Source of the DNA: Pseudofrankia asymbiotica
GTDB lineage: Bacteria > Actinomycetota > Actinomycetes > Frankiales > Frankiaceae
NCBI RefSeq assembly: GCF_001983105.1
Contig: NZ_MOMC01000072.1
Coordinates: 45,435-53,015 of the forward strand
Direction of reading: 5' to 3'
Length of the DNA stretch: 7,581 nucleotides
Each line of letters begins with the position of its first letter. Within the stretch, counting starts at the first letter, position 1. Shown here one piece after another: positions 1 through 5,742 of this stretch. A program made the position numbers and the translations under genes. The notes below the pieces were generated by a model. The model saw only the letters and a list, made by a program, of their open reading frames with translations. It searched no databases and was not told where the DNA came from.

Positions 1-1
1 C

Positions 2-1084
2 CAGGAGGATGCCGCCCCGAGCGGCTCGCGCTCCGGGGACGACAGCGCCCTCGGCGAGGTGACCAGCCTGGAAGGGCGCGGTCCTCGGCTGGGTCAGGCG
101 CTGTGGGAGCGGACGCTGGTACACAGCCTGTCGAGCGAGCTCACGTCGGCTCAGGTGGTCGCCGCGGCAGGCGAGCATCTCGACCGGTTGACTGAGGAAA
201 TCACCGAGGCCGCCGCCAGGTATCTCGGTGAGCGGCGGGGAACGGACGTGGTTCGACGGGCCCTGGACCTGGTCGCCGCGGACGCGCCCGACGATACGAC
301 GGTCGTCGCGGACATCCGTTCCGCGCTCGCCGACGCCAGCGCGTTTCTTGCCGACGTCGACCTGGTCAGCCCCACCGATGACCCACTCGACATCGTCGTC
401 ATGCCCGAGTTCGCCCGCGGCGTCTCCGTGGCCTACTGCGACACGCCCGGCCCGCTGGAGGCGGCACCGCTGCCGACCTTCTACGCGATCGCGCCGACGC
501 CCGAGCACTGGTCGCGCGAGCGGAAGAGTTCGTTCTACCGGGAGTACAACCGCGCCGCCCTGCGTGACCTCACCGTTCACGAGGCCATCCCTGGCCATCA
601 CCTGCAGATTGCCGCTGAACGTCGTTTCCGAGGACCGACCCGGGTGCGCGCCGCCGCCCAGTCAGGGTCCTTCGTCGAGGGCTGGGCGGTGTACTCGGAA
701 CAGATCATGGCCGAGGCGGGCTTCGGTGGCCTGCCGGTGCGCCTGATGCAGCTGAAACTGCAGTTGCGGATGACCATCAATGCGCTGCTCGACCATGGTG
801 TGCACTGTGCCGGCATGACCAGGGCTGAAGCGATGGAGCTGATGACGAACCGCGGCCTCCAGGAGGAGGGCGAGGCTTACGGCAAGTGGCGTCGTGCCCT
901 GCTCACCTCGGGGCAGCTGTCTACCTATTTCGTCGGCTGGAAGGAGATCACCGGGCTCCGCCAGGCATACCGCCCCGCTCCCTCGGCTCTGCGCGCCTTC
1001 CACGACGATCTCCTCGCCCACGGCTCACCCCCGCCCCGTCACCTGGGCGCTCTGCTGGCGTCCGCCCGGCCCGACGGCGGTTGA
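2..1084 (+). CDS. DUF885 family protein, metallopeptidase-like, 5'-truncated by window edge
   Basis: This is the C-terminal 360 residues of a DUF885 (PF05960) protein. The frame is open to the left edge, so the true start lies outside. A GTG at 59 is in frame, but the sequence before it is also open and DUF885 proteins usually run to roughly 550-600 residues, so 59 is not taken as the start. The diagnostic motif is LTVHEAIPGHHLQ, with HEAIPGHH at window residues 193-200 (nt 578-601). It is followed by VEGWAVYSE, whose Glu is residue 226 (nt 677-679). A His-Glu motif plus a downstream Glu resembles zinc metallopeptidase active sites, so peptidase or hydrolase activity is plausible but inferred. 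The helical stretch before it (about residues 35-80) and a C-terminal Leu/Arg-rich helical part fit the family. No membrane segment is visible in the part present. The gene ends 215 bp before the next gene on the same strand, and no terminator is evident. Family assignment is confident; the substrate is unknown. Confidence 0.88.
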   Translation, partial: QEDAAPSGSRSGDDSALGEVTSLEGRGPRLGQALWERTLVHSLSSELTSAQVVAAAGEHLDRLTEEITEAAARYLGERRGTDVVRRALDLVAADAPDDTTVVADIRSALADASAFLADVDLVSPTDDPLDIVVMPEFARGVSVAYCDTPGPLEAAPLPTFYAIAPTPEHWSRERKSSFYREYNRAALRDLTVHEAIPGHHLQIAAERRFRGPTRVRAAAQSGSFVEGWAVYSEQIMAEAGFGGLPVRLMQLKLQLRMTINALLDHGVHCAGMTRAEAMELMTNRGLQEEGEAYGKWRRALLTSGQLSTYFVGWKEITGLRQAYRPAPSALRAFHDDLLAHGSPPPRHLGALLASARPDGG

Positions 1085-1288
1085 CGGGCGATCGACGGGC
1101 ATTCGCCGCGGTGGCTGGCTCCGACCGGCCGCGGCGCGCGCCGCAGCCGACGCGTGGAGGCGGCGACGGCGTCCGACCGATCCCGCCCCGACCGTCCACC
1201 ACTGACACCGCCGGAGTACGCGGCGCGGGTGAAACCGATCGCGGGTGGGGCGCGTCCAATGCCTTCGAGGTGCCGCGAGGCACGGATC

Positions 1289-1294
1289 GGAGGG
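1289..1294 (+). promoter_or_regulatory. Ribosome binding site of the DUF4349 gene
   Basis: GGAGGG lies 5 nt before the ATG at 1300. It is the reason for choosing that start, because the reading frame is open far upstream (back into the DUF885 gene) without any better signal. I see no convincing promoter boxes in 1085-1288. Confidence 0.7.
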
Positions 1295-1299
1295 CGGCA

Positions 1300-2862
1300 A
1301 TGGCGTCGGACGAGGGGCTGGGCGGTCGGGCGGAACCGGAGCCCGGGGGAGGCGTGGGTACGGCGGGGGGCGCCACGGCGACCCTGCCGAGGGAGGCGCC
1401 GGCGCCGAGGCCTGGCGAGGCTCCGGCCGACGCCAGCCCGGCCGCCGGCGGCGCCCGGGCCGCCGCCGCACCGGGCGGCGCGGCCTCGGAGTCATCAGCG
1501 TCGGCGTCGTCGGCTCCGCCGGTCGCGCGGACCGGGGACGGGGCGCTGCGGGCCGGCTGGCTCGCGGCGCGGGCGGCGCTCGCCGCCAGGCGTCAGGACG
1601 GCACCGGGGGGACGCGGATCCCGCTTGGGGGCGGGCGCCAGCTGCGGGTGACCCGGCGCGGCGCCCTCATGGGCGCGGTGGCCCTGGCCATCGTCATAGT
1701 GATCATCGTCGCGCTGGGTACGGCGGGCGGCGGCGGCACGTCGAGCTACAGCCTGCCGGCTCCCGCCGCGATCAAGCCCGACGCCGCCGGCGGGAGTGGG
1801 ATCGCCGACAGCGGTGGCGTCGGCACCGCCGGCGACGCCAGCACCGCCGAGCGCGCCGTGCCCCCGTTGTCCGGGTCCGCCGCCGACGCGCCCGCCGTCA
1901 CCGGGCCCGCGGGCCCGGTCCCGACGCCGGGGAGCGGTTCGGGCGCGGCCCGCCCGGCCGGAGCCCAGCCGCGGATCGTGTGGACCGGGTCGATGAGCGT
2001 CGAGGTCGCCGCGGGTTCCGTTCAGTCGACGATTCGCCGGATCGCGGCCGTCGCCGAGGTGTTGGACGGCTACCTCGCGGACAGCCAGGTCAGCGGTACC
2101 GCGACGACGGCCGACGACGACCGGCAGAGTGCGACGATCACCCTGCGGGTGCCGGCCGGTTCGTTCACCAAGCTGCAGGACGCCGTCGGCGGCGCGGGCA
2201 CCGTCCTCACGTCGACGATGAGCTCCAAGGACGTCACCGCCGAGTACGTCGACCTCGAGGCCCGCCTGAGCGCGCTGGGCACGTCACGGACCACCTACCT
2301 GACGCTGCTGGGCAAGGCGACGACCGTCGGCGAGATCCTCCAGGTGCAGCAGCAGATCGACGGGGTGCAGACCCAGATCGAGCAGCTCGAGGGCCAGCGC
2401 AAGGTGCTCGCGGACCAGAGCGACCTGGCCACCCTGACGATCGACCTCGCCGAGAAGGGCGCCCAGAGCGGCGAGCCGAAGGGGGAGAACGGCTTCCTGC
2501 ACGCGCTGCGCTCCGCCTGGCATGACTTCGTCTCCGGCCTCGAGGACATCATCTCGGCCCTCGGTGTGATCGCGCTGATCGCCCTCGTCATCGTCGTCCT
2601 CTACCTGCTCTACCGCCTGCCCCGCGCCCTGCGGCGCACCGGCCGCACCCGCCGTGACCGCCCCACGAACGGCGAGGCCAGCGGCTCGGGTGGTATAGGT
2701 GGTACAGGCGGCACGGGCGGGGCCGGCGGTACGGACGGCGGCGGCTCCCCGGCTCCGGCCTCCCCAGCTCCCGCCTCCCCGGACCCGGCTTCGTCGCCGG
2801 ATCCGGATCCGGTCTCGGCCGACACCACCACCGGTCCTGTCCCCAGCGGGACCACCACCTGA
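1300..2862 (+). CDS. DUF4349 domain membrane protein with N- and C-terminal transmembrane segments
   Basis: The product is a 520-residue membrane protein of unknown function. From the N-terminus: a low-complexity Ala/Gly/Pro/Glu-rich region (about 1-110) and a basic patch RVTRRG. A hydrophobic segment follows at about 124-145 (MGAVALAIVIVIIVALGTA), then an Ala/Gly/Ser/Pro linker (about 146-224). The DUF4349 (PF14257) domain covers about 225-386, from RIVWTGSMSVEV to ATLTIDLAEKG, and includes a Gln/Glu-rich coiled-coil-like part (about 333-372). A second hydrophobic segment lies at about 418-442 (GVIALIALVIVVLYLLYRL), followed by a basic stop-transfer patch. The tail is Gly/Thr- then Pro/Ala/Ser/Asp-rich (about 455-520). 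The predicted topology puts the DUF4349 domain outside the membrane and both ends in the cytoplasm. Many family members start with a lipoprotein signal; none is seen here. The start is set by the GGAGGG site. It is followed after 14 nt by a strong hairpin. The domain call is firm; no function can be assigned. Confidence 0.88.
   Translation: MASDEGLGGRAEPEPGGGVGTAGGATATLPREAPAPRPGEAPADASPAAGGARAAAAPGGAASESSASASSAPPVARTGDGALRAGWLAARAALAARRQDGTGGTRIPLGGGRQLRVTRRGALMGAVALAIVIVIIVALGTAGGGGTSSYSLPAPAAIKPDAAGGSGIADSGGVGTAGDASTAERAVPPLSGSAADAPAVTGPAGPVPTPGSGSGAARPAGAQPRIVWTGSMSVEVAAGSVQSTIRRIAAVAEVLDGYLADSQVSGTATTADDDRQSATITLRVPAGSFTKLQDAVGGAGTVLTSTMSSKDVTAEYVDLEARLSALGTSRTTYLTLLGKATTVGEILQVQQQIDGVQTQIEQLEGQRKVLADQSDLATLTIDLAEKGAQSGEPKGENGFLHALRSAWHDFVSGLEDIISALGVIALIALVIVVLYLLYRLPRALRRTGRTRRDRPTNGEASGSGGIGGTGGTGGAGGTDGGGSPAPASPAPASPDPASSPDPDPVSADTTTGPVPSGTTT
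2686..2817 (+). repeat. Low-complexity repeats in the C-terminal tail of the DUF4349 protein
   Basis: Two adjoining degenerate repeats keep the reading frame. The first is GGT/GGC-rich and encodes Gly-Gly-Thr-like units (about 2689-2745). The second has a 15-bp period encoding PAPAS, PAPAS and the variant PDPAS, then PDPDP (about 2749-2814). They form a flexible tail after the second membrane segment. Confidence 0.7.
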
Positions 2863-2876
2863 GACGGCGCGGTTCC

Positions 2877-2910
2877 GCCTGGCTTCGGACCGCCCGGTCC
2901 GAAGCCAGGC
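2877..2910. terminator. Bidirectional hairpin terminator between convergent genes
   Basis: GCCTGGCTTCGGACCG (2877-2892) is matched exactly by its reverse complement at 2895-2910, giving a 16-bp perfect stem with a 2-nt (effectively 4-nt) loop. It begins 14 nt after the DUF4349 stop codon. It is also about 50 nt beyond the stop of the opposing FAD oxidoreductase, so it can serve both. There is no T-run on either side; hairpins without a U-tract are common in high-GC actinomycetes. Confidence 0.85.
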
Positions 2911-2960
2911 CCCGCCGGCGATGACGGAATCCAACGCGAGGTCGGGTGCCGCCCGTCGTC

Positions 2961-4379
2961 TCAGGGCTCGACCGGGTGGTTCGAGCGGATGACGTCGGCC
3001 GGGTCGTAGGCGGCCTTGATCTGACGGAGACGCTGGTATGTCCGCGCGCCGAACAGTTCCTCGCCGGATCGGCGCCGCTCCGCGAAGTTCAGGTAGGCAC
3101 CGCCCGTCGACCACGGGCCCATCCGGCGCTGGACGGCGTCCACCGCCGAGCGCACCGCCTGGGCGGACGCGGCGTCGGGAGTGATCCCGACGGCGAACAG
3201 CGCGAAGGCGGCGTCGATGCCGTCGACCGCGCCGCCGGGCCGCCGTCCCGGCGCGAGCGCCCCGCCCAGGTGGCGCAGCTCCAGCGAGAGCAGCGCGTCC
3301 GCGCCGTCGGCGCCGCTGGCGAACGCCGTGACGGCCTCGGGCGGCAGGGCCCGCAGCAGCATGCCGTCGCCGTGCGCGGGCGTCGGGCCGTCGGGATCCA
3401 TGTGCAGCAGGCCCAGCTCGCTGGCCGGCCTGGTGGTGAACGTGTCGAGGGACGGCCCGAGCGCCCGCAGCGGCGCGAGCAGCGCGGCGGCCAGCGAGGG
3501 CGGCAGCTGGCAGGCCGCCTCCACCACCACGTAGGACTGGCCGCGCAGCGCCGGGGGCAGCTCGGGCAGCGGCGGGAAGCGCAGCAGCCGGCCGACGGAC
3601 GTCACCTCGTCGGGCACGGACGGCAGCCAGCCACGCCAGGCGTGCAGCACCTCCTCGGCCCGTTCGATCGGGAAGAACAGCACGCCGGCGTAGACGTCGG
3701 TGACGGGGTAGAGGCGGAACTCCAGCGCGGTGACGATGCCGAAGCCGCCGCCACCGCCACGCAGCGCCCAGAACAGGTCGGGGTCCTGACCGGCGTGGAC
3801 CCGGCGGAACCGGCCGTCGGCGGTGACGGCCTCCATCGCCGTGACGCTGCTGGCGGCGAGACCGTGCGAACGGCCGAGCCAGCTCAGCCCACCGCCGAGC
3901 GTGTAGCCGGCGACGCCGACGTCACGGGCCGAACCGGCGAGGGCGGCGAGGCCGTGCCGTGCCGCGGCGTCGGTGACGTCCATCCAGAGCGCGCCGGCCT
4001 CCACCCGCGCGAGGCACGCCTCGGCGTCGATGTGGACCGACCGCATCGCCGACGTCCGCAGCAGGATCGTGCCCGCCAGGTCGCCCATGGGCGCGGCGTT
4101 GTGCCCGGTGGACTGCGCGGCGACGCGCAGCCCGAGCTCGGCCGCGGCCAGGACGACGGTGGCGACGTCGCGCACCGACAGCGCGGTGACGACCGCCGTC
4201 GGCCGCTGGTCGACGGTCAGGTGCCAGGCCTGGCGGGCGGTGTCCCAGCCGTCGTCGGCGGGCCGCAGCAGCGGCCCGTCCAGGTCGGCCGCGAGCCGAT
4301 CCAGGCCGGCCGCGAGCTCCGCGTCGACGCTGGTGCGGGCGGCGATGTCCGGGTCGGCTTGAAGCAGGTCGGGAGTCAT
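2961..4379 (-). CDS. FAD-linked oxidoreductase, berberine bridge enzyme-like (PCMH-type FAD domain)
   Basis: The product is a 472-residue flavoenzyme, normal length for this family. An FAD-binding PCMH/FAD_binding_4 domain covers about residues 55-230. It holds QSTGHNAAPMG, where His93 is the expected site of 8-alpha-histidyl FAD attachment, then GSARDVGVAGYTLGGGLSWLG (149-169) and LRGGGGGFGIVT (207-217). The substrate domain follows, and the BBE domain closes the protein with YDPADVIRSNHPV (458-470). In bicovalent relatives a Cys sits in the GVCPTVG motif; here it aligns with Ala151, so FAD is probably held by His only. Such enzymes oxidise alcohols, sugars or secondary metabolites with O2 as acceptor; the substrate here is unknown. 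The ATG at 4379 is chosen for its AGAGGAA ribosome site and typical codon use from that point. An in-frame ATG at 4640 would add 87 low-complexity residues. It lies downstream of the LLM oxidoreductase on the same strand and is probably functionally linked to it. No secretion signal is seen. Confidence 0.9.
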   Translation of the reverse strand: MTPDLLQADPDIAARTSVDAELAAGLDRLAADLDGPLLRPADDGWDTARQAWHLTVDQRPTAVVTALSVRDVATVVLAAAELGLRVAAQSTGHNAAPMGDLAGTILLRTSAMRSVHIDAEACLARVEAGALWMDVTDAAARHGLAALAGSARDVGVAGYTLGGGLSWLGRSHGLAASSVTAMEAVTADGRFRRVHAGQDPDLFWALRGGGGGFGIVTALEFRLYPVTDVYAGVLFFPIERAEEVLHAWRGWLPSVPDEVTSVGRLLRFPPLPELPPALRGQSYVVVEAACQLPPSLAAALLAPLRALGPSLDTFTTRPASELGLLHMDPDGPTPAHGDGMLLRALPPEAVTAFASGADGADALLSLELRHLGGALAPGRRPGGAVDGIDAAFALFAVGITPDAASAQAVRSAVDAVQRRMGPWSTGGAYLNFAERRRSGEELFGARTYQRLRQIKAAYDPADVIRSNHPVEP

Positions 4380-4387
4380 ACCGGGGG

Positions 4388-4394
4388 TTCCTCT
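4388..4394 (-). promoter_or_regulatory. Ribosome binding site of the FAD oxidoreductase
   Basis: Read on the minus strand, AGAGGAA lies 8 nt before the ATG at 4379. It supports this start over the in-frame upstream ATG at 4640. Confidence 0.6.
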
Positions 4395-4411
4395 TCTGCC
4401 TGAGCATGTGC

Positions 4412-4441
4412 TGTCTGGGCGTTCGGTGTCTGGGCGTTCGG
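4412..4441. repeat. Perfect 15-bp tandem direct repeat upstream of the FAD oxidoreductase
   Basis: TGTCTGGGCGTTCGG occurs twice head to tail (4412-4426 and 4427-4441) with no mismatch. It lies 33-62 bp upstream of the FAD oxidoreductase start. A tandem regulator-binding site is possible. The alternative is chance slippage in a repeat-prone gap. Confidence 0.8.
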
Positions 4442-4533
4442 ATGTGGGGAGCGCGTCCGACCGTGAGGTCCGGGCGTGGGGCTGTGAGAGCGTCGTCCAG
4501 GCTCGGCGGCGCCGGCCGAAGGCCACGACCGCG

Positions 4534-4587
4534 GTGGCCGTGGCCGCTGTGGCCGCTGTGGCCGCGGCGGTGGCCGTAGCCGTGGCC
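4534..4587. repeat. GTGGCC-rich short tandem repeat in the gap between LLM and FAD oxidoreductase genes
   Basis: Six exact GTGGCC hexamers (starting at 4534, 4540, 4549, 4558, 4570 and 4582) and one GTAGCC variant (4576) are packed into 54 bp. Part of this is a 9-bp unit, GTGGCCGCT, repeated twice and followed by GTGGCCGCG. All spacings are multiples of three. Confidence 0.75.
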
Positions 4588-4599
4588 CTGAACCGGGGG

Positions 4600-4635
4600 G
4601 CTGAGCGCGCTGGGCGGGCTGAACGTGCTGGGCGG
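4600..4635. repeat. 18-bp tandem duplication next to the LLM gene's stop codon
   Basis: GCTGAGCGCGCTGGGCGG (4600-4617) is followed directly by a copy differing at 2 of 18 positions (4618-4635). It lies immediately beyond the LLM oxidoreductase stop codon (4640-4642) on that gene's downstream side. No strong terminator hairpin was recognised here, so read-through into the FAD gene is possible. Confidence 0.75.
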
Positions 4636-4639
4636 GCCA

Positions 4640-5506
4640 TCAGCCGGCGACGGTCGTCGACAGGGCGACAGCGGCGATGCGGTCGAGCTGCCGGATGTCG
4701 TGCGAGCAGGGGCAGATCACGATCTCGTCGGCTCCGGCCGCCGTGAATGCCCTGATGCGCGCCGCGAGGGCGTTCTCGTCGGTCGCGGCGGTGCCGGCGA
4801 TCCAGCCGACGGTCTCCGGGCCGAGCCAGGCGTAGTAGCTGTCGATCGCCGATGTGGCGAGGGCCGAGGCGTCCGGTCCGAGCGCCGCGTAGAAGATGGC
4901 CATGAGGCGCGGCTGGTCACGGCGGCCGGCGGCCTTCCATGCCTGGCGCACCGTGGCGACACCCGCCGCGAACTGCTCGGGTGTGCCGACCATCATCGTC
5001 CAGCCGGCACCCCAGTGGGCCGCGCGCGGACCGGCGATCGAGGCCTCCCCGCCGATCAGCAGCTCGGGGCCGCCGGGCCGCGCGGGGGTGGGGCCGATGG
5101 CGGTCGGCTCGGACCAGATCTGCCGCAGCTGCCGCAGTTGCGTCTCGAAGTGGGCGCCGCGGCCGCGCGGCGAGGTCCCGGTGGCGGCGAAGTCGTCGTC
5201 GCGCAGGCCGACCCCGAGGCCGAGCGTGAGCCGGCCGCCGCTGGCGCGGTCGAGGCTCGCGGCCTGCTTGGCCAGCAGCGCGGTGCCCCGCTGCGGGGCG
5301 ATCAGTACGTTCGTCACGAGTTCGACGCGCTCGGTGACGGCCGCCGCGAGCGCCAGCGTCACCAGCGGCTCGTAGCTGTCGTAGACGACGCGGTCGATGA
5401 CCGCGACGGCGTCGAAGCCCAGGTGTTCCGCGCGCCGAGCCCAGGCGGTGATGGCCTGGCCCGGAGTCGCCGGTACGGCGTTCGGTAGCGCGATGCCCAG
5501 CTTCAC
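4640..5506 (-). CDS. LLM class flavin/F420-dependent oxidoreductase (luciferase-like monooxygenase)
   Basis: The product is 288 residues and belongs to the bacterial luciferase-like family (PF00296). It opens with the first beta strand of the TIM barrel, MKLGIALPNA, and shows FDAVAVIDRV (31-40). The signature SLDRASGGRLTLGLGVG lies at 84-100. A C-terminal GADEIVICPCSHDIRQLDRIA (258-278) matches the usual end of actinomycete members. Such enzymes use reduced F420 or FMN for hydride transfer or monooxygenation; in actinomycetes F420 is common, but cofactor choice here is inferred. The start is a GTG with GGAGGA upstream; earlier in-frame starts give residues that do not look like the family. 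It is divergent from the LuxR regulator across 236 bp and is followed after 260 bp on the same strand by the FAD oxidoreductase. The protein is soluble and cytoplasmic. Substrate unknown. Confidence 0.9.
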   Translation of the reverse strand: MKLGIALPNAVPATPGQAITAWARRAEHLGFDAVAVIDRVVYDSYEPLVTLALAAAVTERVELVTNVLIAPQRGTALLAKQAASLDRASGGRLTLGLGVGLRDDDFAATGTSPRGRGAHFETQLRQLRQIWSEPTAIGPTPARPGGPELLIGGEASIAGPRAAHWGAGWTMMVGTPEQFAAGVATVRQAWKAAGRRDQPRLMAIFYAALGPDASALATSAIDSYYAWLGPETVGWIAGTAATDENALAARIRAFTAAGADEIVICPCSHDIRQLDRIAAVALSTTVAG

Positions 5507-5510
5507 GGCG

Positions 5511-5516
5511 TCCTCC
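5511..5516 (-). promoter_or_regulatory. Ribosome binding site deciding the GTG start of the LLM oxidoreductase
   Basis: On the minus strand GGAGGA lies 4 nt before the GTG at 5506, within AGCAGGAGGACGCC. This strong site fixes the start even though the frame stays open upstream to about 5695. Confidence 0.8.
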
Positions 5517-5523
5517 TGCTGTC

Positions 5524-5541
5524 GGTCCTGGTGACAGGACC
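5524..5541. promoter_or_regulatory. Inverted repeat just upstream of the LLM oxidoreductase (candidate operator or leader hairpin)
   Basis: GGTCCTG-GTGA-CAGGACC is a perfect dyad with 7-bp arms and a 4-nt centre. It sits 18-35 bp upstream of the GTG start and directly beyond the ribosome site. It could be an operator for the divergent LuxR protein or a small hairpin in the 5' leader. No experimental or family evidence identifies the binder. Confidence 0.45.
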
Positions 5542-5581
5542 AAGAGTCGGCGCGGAGGCTCGTCGCCGCGATCCCACGGCT

Positions 5582-5602
5582 GGTGGCCCTCTGCCGGCCA
5601 CC
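5582..5602. promoter_or_regulatory. Inverted repeat in the divergent promoter region
   Basis: GGTGGCC (5582-5588) is matched by GGCCACC (5596-5602) around a 7-nt centre. Such dyads also arise by chance in GC-rich DNA, so the case rests on its position among the other two dyads. Confidence 0.3.
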
Positions 5603-5624
5603 GCCCCCTCGACCGGCGGGCCAG

Positions 5625-5664
5625 GCCGGCCCAGACCCCCACAGTTGAGGGGTTGTGGGCCGGC
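5625..5664. promoter_or_regulatory. 40-bp imperfect palindrome in the divergent LuxR/LLM promoter region (candidate operator)
   Basis: Outer arms GCCGGCCCA (5625-5633) and TGGGCCGGC (5656-5664) match perfectly. Inner CCCC (5637-5640) pairs with GGGG (5649-5652). In all, 16 of 20 symmetric positions are complementary about a centre at 5644.5. It lies about 80 bp before the LuxR start and about 120 bp before the LLM start, a suitable place for control of both genes. No clear -35/-10 pair was recognised. Confidence 0.45.
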
Positions 5665-5722
5665 GCCGGGCACGGGGACACTGAGATCCGTACACGCGGG
5701 ACCAGCGCCTCGGCGTTCCCGC

Positions 5723-5732
5723 GAGGGAGGGG
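5723..5732 (+). promoter_or_regulatory. Probable ribosome binding site of the LuxR regulator
   Basis: The purine-rich stretch GAGGGAGGGG ends 10 nt before the GTG at 5743. The alternative ATG at 5755 has no such site at a usual distance. The spacing is a little long, so the start is less certain than for the other genes. Confidence 0.45.
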
Positions 5733-5742
5733 TTCGGGGGCT

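Noticed and set aside
1081..1110. TTGACG hexamer at the DUF885 stop codon as a -35 box for the DUF4349 gene
   Set aside because: No acceptable -10 sequence lies 16-19 bp downstream, and it is about 200 bp from the start codon.
886..1299. Upstream extension of the DUF4349 frame, overlapping the end of the DUF885 gene
   Set aside because: The added Arg/Pro-rich sequence is partly an out-of-frame reading of the DUF885 gene, and a good ribosome site precedes the ATG at 1300.
2946..4403. 485-codon plus-strand open frame antisense to the FAD oxidoreductase
   Set aside because: Composition is Arg/Gly/Gln-rich with no recognisable domain. It is the usual antisense shadow of a GC-rich gene whose minus-strand product has clear flavoprotein motifs.
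4534..4587. CRISPR-like array
   Set aside because: The repeats are 6-9 bp and contiguous without unique spacers, so this is a simple tandem repeat.
5653..5742. Earlier GTG start at 5653 for the LuxR regulator
   Set aside because: It lies inside the 40-bp palindrome, has no ribosome site, and the added residues do not resemble family N-termini.
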